Below, in pieces: positions 1 to 6,089 of a stretch of 14,968 bases of DNA. How positions within the stretch are numbered: the stretch's first letter is position 1; each line of letters opens with the position of its first letter. The position numbers and the translations under genes were made by a program. This DNA is from FEN-1219 sp037445815 (GTDB lineage Bacteria; Pseudomonadota; Gammaproteobacteria; Steroidobacterales; Rariloculaceae), in assembly GCA_037445815.1 (NCBI GenBank), contig JBBIJV010000077.1, positions 1 through 14,968 of the forward strand, given 5' to 3'. The notes beneath the pieces were generated by a model. The model did not search any database. It saw only the letters and a program-made list of their open reading frames with translations, and was not told the origin of the DNA.

Positions 1-628
1 GCGCGAACGCTTGGCCCGCGGCGTCGCCGGGGCGCGTGAACGCGTGCACGTGCCGCCCTTCGGCCTTCGCGACCTGCGCGAGCAGGTGTGCCGCGGCGCC
101 GAACCCGTAAAGCCCAAGCCGCGGACCGTCGCCCGCCGCCCGGTAAGCGCGGTAGCCGATGAGCCCGGCGCAGAGCAGCGGCGCGGCTTCGGCATCGCCG
201 TAGCGCTCGGGAATCTTCAGGCAATAGCGCGCATCGGCGACGATGAACTGCGCGTAGCCGCCCGGCACGGTGTAGCCCGTGAGCTCGGCGCGCACGCAGA
301 GATTTTCGAGCTTCAGGCGGCAGAACTCGCATTCGCCGCACGTGCGCGCGAGCCACGGCACGCCGACGCGCTCGCCGATCGCGACGCCCTGCACCGCGTC
401 GCCCGCGGCGACGACGCGGCCGACGACCTCGTGGCCCGGCGTCACGGGATAGCGGATGTTCGGCAGCTCGCCGTCCACGACGTGGAGGTCCGTGCGGCAG
501 ACGCCGCACGCGAGCACCTCGATCAGCACCTCGCCCGGGCCCGGCTCGGGCACGGCCACCGTCTCGAGCTCGAGCGGCAGTCCCGCGCCCTTGGCGCGCA
601 TCGCGGTCATCGTGGCAGGAAAGGCCAT
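1..628 (-). CDS. Zinc-dependent alcohol dehydrogenase (MDR superfamily), 3' end outside window
   Basis: This is a medium-chain zinc alcohol dehydrogenase, expected to oxidise alcohols or reduce aldehydes with NAD(P) in the cytoplasm; the substrate is not predictable. The first 209 residues are visible and the frame runs off the left edge. Catalytic zinc ligands are Cys44 (in GVCRTDLH), His66 (in PGHE) and Cys153. The structural zinc cysteines are 97, 100, 103 and 111. The stretch GYTVPGGYAQF and the nucleotide-binding stretch GLYGFGAAAH (172-181) resemble the adh_fam_2 type of zinc alcohol dehydrogenase rather than classical AdhP; that subfamily call is from memory. The ATG start at 626-628 has a strong GGGGAGG ribosome binding site 10 nt upstream (639-645 on the plus strand). 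Later in-frame ATGs (codons 7 and 10) lack one. It is divergent from the TonB receptor gene, with 147 nt between the two starts. I see no defect in the visible part. Confidence 0.9.
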   Translation of the reverse strand, partial: MAFPATMTAMRAKGAGLPLELETVAVPEPGPGEVLIEVLACGVCRTDLHVVDGELPNIRYPVTPGHEVVGRVVAAGDAVQGVAIGERVGVPWLARTCGECEFCRLKLENLCVRAELTGYTVPGGYAQFIVADARYCLKIPERYGDAEAAPLLCAGLIGYRAYRAAGDGPRLGLYGFGAAAHLLAQVAKAEGRHVHAFTRPGDAAGQAFA

Positions 629-736
629 GTCGCTTAAGCCTCCCCGGCCGGGCGCGCCGCGTCAACGGCCGCCGAACGAGCGCCGGGAGTTCTTCCCGAG
701 TTGCCGCCCCGCGAGCCGAACCGCCCGCCGCACCGT

Positions 737-742
737 TAGAAT
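737..742 (+). promoter_or_regulatory. Possible -10 element (TAGAAT) for the TonB receptor gene
   Basis: TAGAAT lies 33 nt before the chosen ATG, in an otherwise very GC-rich stretch, and differs from the TATAAT consensus at one position. No convincing -35 hexamer lies 16-18 nt upstream, so this is a weak call based on one hexamer. Confidence 0.3.
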
Positions 743-775
743 CGCCGCGCGATCTCCGAGATGGAATCACATCCC

Positions 776-3055
776 ATGCGAATGCGCTCGAGTGCGGCAC
801 GGCTCCTTTGCTATCTCGCCGGCGTCGGCACGCCGGCCGGCGCGCTCGCGCAGCCCGATGCCCTCGACGTCATCGAGGTCGTCGGCACGACGCCGCTCGG
901 CGGCGAGCTCGACACCGACGATATCGCGGCCAACGTGCAGACGGCATCCGCCGGCGAGCTTCGCGAGCGCGGGGCGCTCGATCTCGCGGACTTCATGAAC
1001 CGCAGCCTGGGCAGCGTGTTCGTCAACGAAGCACAGAGCAATCCGCTACAGCCCGACGTGCAGTATCGAGGCTTCGTCGGCTCGCCGCTGCTCGGCCTGG
1101 CGCAGGGGCTCGCCGTCTATCAGGACGGCGTTCGCGTCAACGAGCCGTTCGGCGACACGGTGAGCTGGGCGACGATTCCCGAGAGCGCGATCGAAAGCTT
1201 GTATCTCGTGCCGGGGTCCAACCCGCTGTTCGGCCTCAACGCTTTGGGCGGCGCCATCGCGGTTCGAACGAAGGACGGCTTCAGCGCCCCCGGCACGCGC
1301 GCCGAGCTCTCGATGGGCTCGTTCGACCGCATCGGCATACAAGGCGAGACGGGCGGCGCCGTCGGCGAGGATTTCGGCTATTTCGTGACGGCCTCGCGCC
1401 TCGAAGAGGAAGGCTGGCGCGACTTTTCGCCGACCGAGGCAGAGCAGCTGTTCGGCAAGATCACGGCGCGCGTCGAGCGCTCGCAGCTCGACGTGAGTCT
1501 GACGCACGCGAGCACGGAGCTCGTCGGCAACGGCGCCGCGCCCGAGGCCTTGCTCGAGATCGACCGCGAGGCGATCTTCACGCGCCCCGACCTCACGGAG
1601 AATCGTCTCACGATGCTCGCCGTCGGCGCAGAGCAGGCCGTGTCGTCGAGCGTCACGCTGCTCGGCAACCTCTACGTGCGCTCGAGCGACATCTCGACTT
1701 TGAACGGCGACGACTCGGACTTCGAGGAATGCGAGGACACGCCGGGCTTCATCTGCGAGAAGGAAGGCGCCGAGGAGGAGCTCGCGCTCGACGCCGACGG
1801 CCTGCCGATCGCGGCCGTGAACGAGCTCGAGGGCGCCACCGTGAACCGGACGCGCACGGAGCAAGACGGCAGCGGCTTCGCGCTGCAAGCCGATTTGTTG
1901 GGCGATCTCGCGGGCCGCGCCAATCGCTTTACGATCGGGGTCACGCGCGACGAAGCCGACGTCGACTTTGCGGCGAGCGCGGAGCTCGGCGCGCTCGACG
2001 TCACGCGGCAGGCCATCGGCGGCGGCGTGTTCGTCGGCGAGGCGTTCACGGGCCTCGCCACCGAGACAGAAACGACGGGATTCTTCCTGAGCAACGTCTT
2101 CTCTCTCGGCGAGCGCGCGACGCTGACGGCGTCGGGGCGCTACAACCGCACGCACGTCGTGCTCGAGGACCAGCTCGACGACGACCTCGACGGCGATCAC
2201 ACGTTCCAGCGCTTCAATCCTGCGCTCGGCGTCACGGTCGACGCCGGCGCGTTGACGTTCTATGCCGGCTACAGCGAAGCGAACCGCGCGCCGTCGCCCG
2301 TCGAGCTCACGTGCGCCGACGAGGACGACCCGTGCCGGCTGCCGAACGCGTTCCTCTCCGACCCCCCGCTCGAGCAAGTCGTCGCGAAGACGTTCGAGGC
2401 CGGCGTGCGCGGGCGTTTCCGCGACGGCCGCTGGCACGCGGGGCTGTTCCGCACGACGAACGACGACGACATCCTCTTCGTCAGCGCCGGCGCGCTGACG
2501 AATCAGGGTTTCTTCGCCAACGTGGGCGAGACGCGCCGCGACGGGCTCGAGCTGAATCTGAGCGGCGCGGCCGGCGAGCGCGTCGCGTGGTCGCTCGACT
2601 ACACGTATCTCGACGCGACCTTCCGCGACGCCTTCACGGTTGCGAGCGCAAACCACCCGGCCGCCGTCGACGGCGAGATCGACGTGGAGGCCGGCGATCG
2701 GTTGCCGTTGACGCCGAAGCACCTGCTGAAAGCGGGCATCCGATTCGCCATAACCGGCGACGTGACGATCGGCGCAGACCTGCGCGCCGCATCGGAGCAG
2801 CTCGTGCGCGGCGACGAGGGCAATCTCGCGGAGGCGCTCGACGGCTACGCCGTGCTCGATCTGCGCGCCGAGTACCGCCTCGGCGAGAACGCGCGCCTGT
2901 TCGCGAACGTCGACAACCTGCTCGACGAGGAATACGAGACGTTCGGCCTGTTCGGCGACGCCGGCGAAGTGCTCGGCGACGACTTCGGATCGCCGCTCTT
3001 CGTGGGGCCCGGCGCGCCGCGAGCGCTATTCTTCGGCGTGCGCGTCGACTTCTAG
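776..3055 (+). CDS. TonB-dependent outer-membrane receptor
   Basis: This is an outer-membrane beta-barrel receptor that imports a scarce ligand using TonB-ExbBD energy. From the ATG at 776 the protein has 759 residues. It has a signal peptide (about 1-25, ending AGALAQ), a TonB-box-like stretch DVIEVVG (31-37), and a plug domain at about 45-165. The plug includes QYRGFVGSPLLGLAQGLAVY and an LNALGGAI motif. A long barrel follows and ends in a terminal Phe (VRVDF), as expected for Bam-dependent folding. The motif DNLLDEEYETFG near the C-terminus is typical of the family. An acidic segment at about 310-345 contains two Cys and is probably an extracellular loop. Another Cys pair lies in TCADEDDPCRLPNAF. 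An in-frame ATG at 761 exists, but the 776 ATG has a GGA about 10 nt upstream and begins directly with the signal peptide. No transporter or enzyme in the same operon indicates the ligand; siderophore, vitamin or oligosaccharide are all possible. Confidence 0.92.
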   Translation: MRMRSSAARLLCYLAGVGTPAGALAQPDALDVIEVVGTTPLGGELDTDDIAANVQTASAGELRERGALDLADFMNRSLGSVFVNEAQSNPLQPDVQYRGFVGSPLLGLAQGLAVYQDGVRVNEPFGDTVSWATIPESAIESLYLVPGSNPLFGLNALGGAIAVRTKDGFSAPGTRAELSMGSFDRIGIQGETGGAVGEDFGYFVTASRLEEEGWRDFSPTEAEQLFGKITARVERSQLDVSLTHASTELVGNGAAPEALLEIDREAIFTRPDLTENRLTMLAVGAEQAVSSSVTLLGNLYVRSSDISTLNGDDSDFEECEDTPGFICEKEGAEEELALDADGLPIAAVNELEGATVNRTRTEQDGSGFALQADLLGDLAGRANRFTIGVTRDEADVDFAASAELGALDVTRQAIGGGVFVGEAFTGLATETETTGFFLSNVFSLGERATLTASGRYNRTHVVLEDQLDDDLDGDHTFQRFNPALGVTVDAGALTFYAGYSEANRAPSPVELTCADEDDPCRLPNAFLSDPPLEQVVAKTFEAGVRGRFRDGRWHAGLFRTTNDDDILFVSAGALTNQGFFANVGETRRDGLELNLSGAAGERVAWSLDYTYLDATFRDAFTVASANHPAAVDGEIDVEAGDRLPLTPKHLLKAGIRFAITGDVTIGADLRAASEQLVRGDEGNLAEALDGYAVLDLRAEYRLGENARLFANVDNLLDEEYETFGLFGDAGEVLGDDFGSPLFVGPGAPRALFFGVRVDF

Positions 3056-3068
3056 CGCAACGCGCCGC

Positions 3069-3509
3069 TCACGGCTCGCGTGCCGGCGAATCGGGCAGCC
3101 GTTCGACGGGCCCCGGCGGCAAGTCGCCGGCGACGCGCGCGCTTAGGAAAGACCAGAGCTCGTCGTAGTATGGCGCGACATTCGGATCGCGTCCGCGCGG
3201 CGGCATCGTGCTCTGCGGCCCGAGGTACCCTCGATCGAGCGCCGCAAAGAAGCTGCGCTGCGCCATGCCGCGCATGCGCTGCGTCAAATCCGGCGCGAAA
3301 CGCGAGCCGCGCGCGTCGGCGCCGTGGCACGTGGCGCATTGCGCCTCGAAGACGCGCCAGCCGATGAACGTGGCCAGATCGGCGCGGCACGGCGCGTCGG
3401 CCGCGCACTCGACTCGGTACGGCACGGCGTCGCCCGGAGCGGGCTGCGCCGCGCCGGCCGAGAGCCTGAGCGCGGCGCAACAGATCGTGAGCCAACCGGC
3501 GTAACGCAC
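3069..3509 (-). CDS. Small mono-haem c-type cytochrome co-transcribed with formaldehyde dehydrogenase
   Basis: This is a periplasmic class I cytochrome c of 146 residues that carries electrons. An N-terminal signal peptide (about 1-21) precedes one haem site, CATCH (58-62). Met102 in TMPP is the probable sixth haem ligand. The run TFIGWRVFEAQCATCHGAD, followed by FAPDL, MPP, DPNV and a C-terminal ELWSFLSAR helix, resembles cytochromes encoded with methanol- or alcohol-oxidation genes (XoxG-like). That similarity is recalled, not searched. Two further cysteines (35 and 41) could form a disulfide. The start is a GTG at 3507-3509 with GGAG just upstream. It lies 8 nt after the class III alcohol dehydrogenase stop, so the two genes are almost certainly one operon. 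The same frame stays open upstream into the dehydrogenase gene, but only this part is cytochrome. It converges on the TonB receptor gene with 13 nt between the stops. Confidence 0.87.
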   Translation of the reverse strand: MRYAGWLTICCAALRLSAGAAQPAPGDAVPYRVECAADAPCRADLATFIGWRVFEAQCATCHGADARGSRFAPDLTQRMRGMAQRSFFAALDRGYLGPQSTMPPRGRDPNVAPYYDELWSFLSARVAGDLPPGPVERLPDSPAREP

Positions 3510-3517
3510 TCGCTCCG

Positions 3518-4627
3518 TCAGTAATGGATGACCGAGCGAATGCTCTTGCCTTCGTGCATGAGATCGAAGGCCTTGTTGATGTCTTCGAGGCCCATCGTGT
3601 GCGTGATCATTTCGTCGATCTTGATCTCGCCCTCCATGTACTGCTTGACCATGCCCGGGAGCTGCGTGCGGCCCTTGACGCCGCCGAACGCGCTGCCGCG
3701 CCAGACGCGGCCCGTGACGAGCTGAAACGGCCGCGTGCTGATCTCCTGGCCCGCCGCCGCGACGCCGATGATCGTGGACTCGCCCCAGCCGCGATGACAG
3801 CACTCGAGCGCGGCGCGCATGAGCTGCACGTTGCCGACGCACTCGAACGAGTAGTCGACGCCCCACCCCGTGAGCTCGATGATCACCTGCTGGATCGGCT
3901 TGTCGTAATTCTTCGGGTTGATGAAGTCCGTAGCGCCGAGCGCGCGCGCCATGGCTTCCTTCTCGGGATTGATGTCGATGGCGAAGATGCGCTCGGCCTT
4001 CGCCATGACGGCGCCCTGGATCACGCTCAAGCCCACGCCGCCCAAGCCGAACACCGCCACCGTCGAGCCCGGCCGCACCTTCGCCGTGTTCAGCACGGCG
4101 CCGATGCCGGTCGTGATGCCGCAACCGAGCAAGCACACCTTCTCGAGCGGCGCCTTCTTCGCGATCTTCGCGACCGCGATCTCGGGCAGCACGGTGTACT
4201 CGGAGAACGTGGACGTGCCCATGAAGTGCAGGATCTGTTTGCCCTTCTTCGAGAAGCGGCTCGTGCCGTCCGGCATCAAGCCTTTGCCCTGGGTTGCGCG
4301 AATCGCGACGCAGAGGTTCGTCCTGCCGGATTTGCAGAACAAGCACTTCTTGCACTCGGGCGTGTAGAGCGGGATCACGTGATCGCCGGGCTTCACGCTC
4401 TTGACCTCGGGGCCCACCTCCTCGACGACGCCGCCGCCTTCGTGCCCCAAGATGGACGGAAACGCGCCCTCCGGGTCCGCGCCCGACAGCGTGTACGCGT
4501 CCGTGTGGCAGACGCCCGTCGCGACGAGCCGCACGAGCACTTCGCCCTTCTTCGGGCCTTGCAGGTCGACCTCCTCGATGCTGAGCGGTTTACCTGCTTC
4601 CCATGCGACTGCTGCTAAGGTTTTCAT
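3518..4627 (-). CDS. frmA: S-(hydroxymethyl)glutathione dehydrogenase / class III alcohol dehydrogenase
   Basis: This cytoplasmic NAD-dependent enzyme oxidises S-hydroxymethylglutathione, the spontaneous adduct of formaldehyde and glutathione, to S-formylglutathione. It also acts on S-nitrosoglutathione. The protein is 369 residues, the usual length. Catalytic zinc ligands are Cys40 (GVCHTDAY), His62 (GHEGGG) and Cys169. The structural zinc cysteines are 92, 95, 98 and 106. GLGGVG (194-199) binds NAD. Arg110 in the stretch AIRATQGKGLMPDGTSRF corresponds to the arginine that binds the glutathione carboxylate and defines class III. The ATG at 4625-4627 follows an AGGGGG ribosome binding site with 8 nt spacing; an upstream in-frame start at 4645 has no merit. 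The usual partner S-formylglutathione hydrolase (frmB/fghA) and an frmR repressor gene are absent from the window. The alias adhC/flhA is also used for this gene. Confidence 0.97.
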   Translation of the reverse strand: MKTLAAVAWEAGKPLSIEEVDLQGPKKGEVLVRLVATGVCHTDAYTLSGADPEGAFPSILGHEGGGVVEEVGPEVKSVKPGDHVIPLYTPECKKCLFCKSGRTNLCVAIRATQGKGLMPDGTSRFSKKGKQILHFMGTSTFSEYTVLPEIAVAKIAKKAPLEKVCLLGCGITTGIGAVLNTAKVRPGSTVAVFGLGGVGLSVIQGAVMAKAERIFAIDINPEKEAMARALGATDFINPKNYDKPIQQVIIELTGWGVDYSFECVGNVQLMRAALECCHRGWGESTIIGVAAAGQEISTRPFQLVTGRVWRGSAFGGVKGRTQLPGMVKQYMEGEIKIDEMITHTMGLEDINKAFDLMHEGKSIRSVIHY

Positions 4628-4630
4628 TCT

Positions 4631-4647
4631 TCTTGCCCCCTGCAAGA
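4631..4647 (-). promoter_or_regulatory. G-tract with flanking inverted repeat in the frmA leader, overlapping the ribosome binding site
   Basis: On the minus strand the leader reads TCTTGCAGGGGGCAAGA: 6-bp complementary arms (TCTTGC and GCAAGA) around AGGGG. The G-tract is the ribosome binding site of the dehydrogenase gene, 8 nt from its ATG. In RNA the arms could form a small hairpin with the ribosome binding site in its loop. In DNA the layout, a run of G flanked by an inverted repeat, is reminiscent of operators of the CsoR/RcnR/FrmR repressor family, whose FrmR branch senses formaldehyde. The repeat is visible; its function is inference. Confidence 0.4.
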
Positions 4648-4666
4648 GCTTTGGTGTTTGGGCATG

Positions 4667-4672
4667 ATTGTA
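4667..4672 (-). promoter_or_regulatory. Probable -10 element (TACAAT) of the frmA-cytochrome operon
   Basis: TACAAT on the minus strand matches TATAAT at five of six positions and lies 39 nt upstream of the dehydrogenase ATG. That predicts a start near 4660 and a leader of about 30-35 nt. The -35 region (about 4690-4695) is poor. It sits in the 75-nt divergent gap shared with the folate gene on the plus strand. Confidence 0.45.
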
Positions 4673-4702
4673 GGGACTTCACTCCGGTACGAATAGCCGT
4701 CG

Positions 4703-5986
4703 ATGGATCTCTACCTCGGGCTCGGCTCGAACTTGGACGACCGCCGCGCCAATCTCGCCCGGGCCCTCGAGCGGCTCGCGGCGCACGGCGTCCCTCTCGT
4801 GCGCGCGTCGCCCGTCGTCGAGTCGCCGGCGATGCTGCCCGGCGACGCGCCCGTCGACTGGAACCGGCCGTTCCTGAACGTCGTCGCGCATTGCCGCACG
4901 GAGCTTGAGCCGCTCGCCGTGCTCGACGCACTCAAAGCCATCGAGCGCGAGCTCGGCCGCGTCGACCGCGGCCGCTGGGCGCCGCGCCCGATCGACCTCG
5001 ATCTCTTGCTCTACGGCGGCGAGACGTTCACCGACGAGCGGCTGCGCGTGCCGCATCCCGGGATCACCGAGCGCGCTTTCGTGCTGACGCCGCTCGCAGC
5101 GCTCGCGCCGAGGCTCGCGATTCCGGGCCGCGGGCCTCGCACGGTGCTCGAGCATGCCCGTGCCGGGCGCCATCACCTGCCGCTCTGGATGGGCATCGCG
5201 AATGTCACGCCGGACTCGTTCTCCGACGGCGGCGAGCTGCCGACGGCCGAAGCCGTCGACGCGCGCGTGGCCGAGCTCGCGGCCGCCGGCGCCGAGCTCA
5301 TCGATTTGGGCGCGGAATCGACGCGGCCCGGCGCCGTGCCGCTGACGGCCGACGAGGAATGGGCGCGGCTCGAGCCCGCGCTCGGCCGCCTCGTCGATCG
5401 TTATCGCGGCACGCTGCTCAGGCCGCGCTTCAGCGTCGACACGTACCACGTCGCGACGGCGCGGCGCGCGCTCGAGCTCGGCGTCGACGTCGTCAACGAC
5501 GTGGGCGGACTGACGGATCCCGCGATGGTCGAGCTCGCGGCGGCGAGCGGCGCCGAGGTCGTCGCCATGCACAACCTCGGCCTGCCGGCCGACAAGTCGC
5601 GCACGTTGCCCGCGGATCAGGACCCCGCCGAGCTCGTCGAGCGTTGGCTCGAGGAGCGGCTCGTCGAGTGGGAACGAGCGGGCCTCGACCTCGCGCGCGT
5701 CGTGTTCGATCCCGGCATCGGCTTCGGCAAGAACGCGCTTCAGTCGTTGCGACTGCTGCGCAGCGTCGAGCGGTTCCATCGCTTCGGCTTGCGCCTGCTC
5801 GTCGGTCACTCGCGCAAGTCGTTCATGCACCAAGTGGCAGCCGCCGATCGAATGGACCGCGATCTCTTCACGATCGGCGTATCGCTTTCTCTGTGCCGCG
5901 CCGGGGTCGACATCTTGCGCGTGCACAACGTCGCCGCGCACACGGCGGCGTATCGCGGCTTCGCGCACGTGGACGAGAATCGCTGA
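4703..5986 (+). CDS. folKP: Bifunctional HPPK-DHPS (folK-folP fusion), folate biosynthesis
   Basis: The 427-residue protein fuses two consecutive folate enzymes. Residues 1-157 are 6-hydroxymethyl-7,8-dihydropterin pyrophosphokinase, with LGLGSNLDDRRANL at the N-terminus, PFLNVV, and RWAPRPIDLDLLLYG with the metal ligands Asp98 and Asp100. Residues 160-420 are dihydropteroate synthase, which joins the activated pterin to p-aminobenzoate. It has NVTPDSFSDGG (Asn168), Asp201, ESTRPGA (Arg208), SVDT (Asp246), VNDVGG (Asn265), DPGIGFGK (Asp336), SRKS (Lys372) and RVH (Arg406, His408). All main DHPS pterin and phosphate ligands are therefore present. Deviations are GIANVTP for GILNVTP, AMHN for the usual MHM, and RVHNV for RVHDV. 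Most bacteria encode the two activities separately; the same order fused is known from Francisella, and also from plants. The ATG at 4703 has only a weak ribosome binding site. The p-aminobenzoate branch gene pabB lies 4 kb away on the other strand. The DHPS part is the sulfonamide target. Confidence 0.96.
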   Translation: MDLYLGLGSNLDDRRANLARALERLAAHGVPLVRASPVVESPAMLPGDAPVDWNRPFLNVVAHCRTELEPLAVLDALKAIERELGRVDRGRWAPRPIDLDLLLYGGETFTDERLRVPHPGITERAFVLTPLAALAPRLAIPGRGPRTVLEHARAGRHHLPLWMGIANVTPDSFSDGGELPTAEAVDARVAELAAAGAELIDLGAESTRPGAVPLTADEEWARLEPALGRLVDRYRGTLLRPRFSVDTYHVATARRALELGVDVVNDVGGLTDPAMVELAAASGAEVVAMHNLGLPADKSRTLPADQDPAELVERWLEERLVEWERAGLDLARVVFDPGIGFGKNALQSLRLLRSVERFHRFGLRLLVGHSRKSFMHQVAAADRMDRDLFTIGVSLSLCRAGVDILRVHNVAAHTAAYRGFAHVDENR

Positions 5987-5992
5987 CGGCTC

Positions 5993-6019
5993 CGTGCGCT
6001 CCGGACCGAGCAGCGCACG
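5993..6019 (+). terminator. Stem-loop just after folKP, possible terminator
   Basis: An 8-bp perfect inverted repeat, CGTGCGCT (5993-6000) and AGCGCACG (6012-6019), has an 11-nt loop and begins 7 nt after the folKP stop. It is well placed for transcription termination between folKP and the sulfatase gene. No T-tract follows, only a C-rich run, so it is not a textbook intrinsic terminator. It could instead protect the mRNA 3' end. Confidence 0.4.
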
Positions 6020-6089
6020 CCCGCCACCCTTCCCCGCGCCCGGCGCGCCGTAGCAGAATTCGGCCGGGCGGGCAGCCTCGGGGTAGCAC

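Noticed and set aside
808..3168. A 786-codon plus-strand frame overlapping the TonB receptor gene
   Set aside because: The product is extremely Arg-rich and lacks any motif; the overlapping frame encodes a clear TonB-dependent receptor.
3069..4355. A 428-codon minus-strand frame that ends in the cytochrome
   Set aside because: Only its last 146 codons make sense. The rest reads the class III alcohol dehydrogenase gene out of frame, so it is not a fusion protein.
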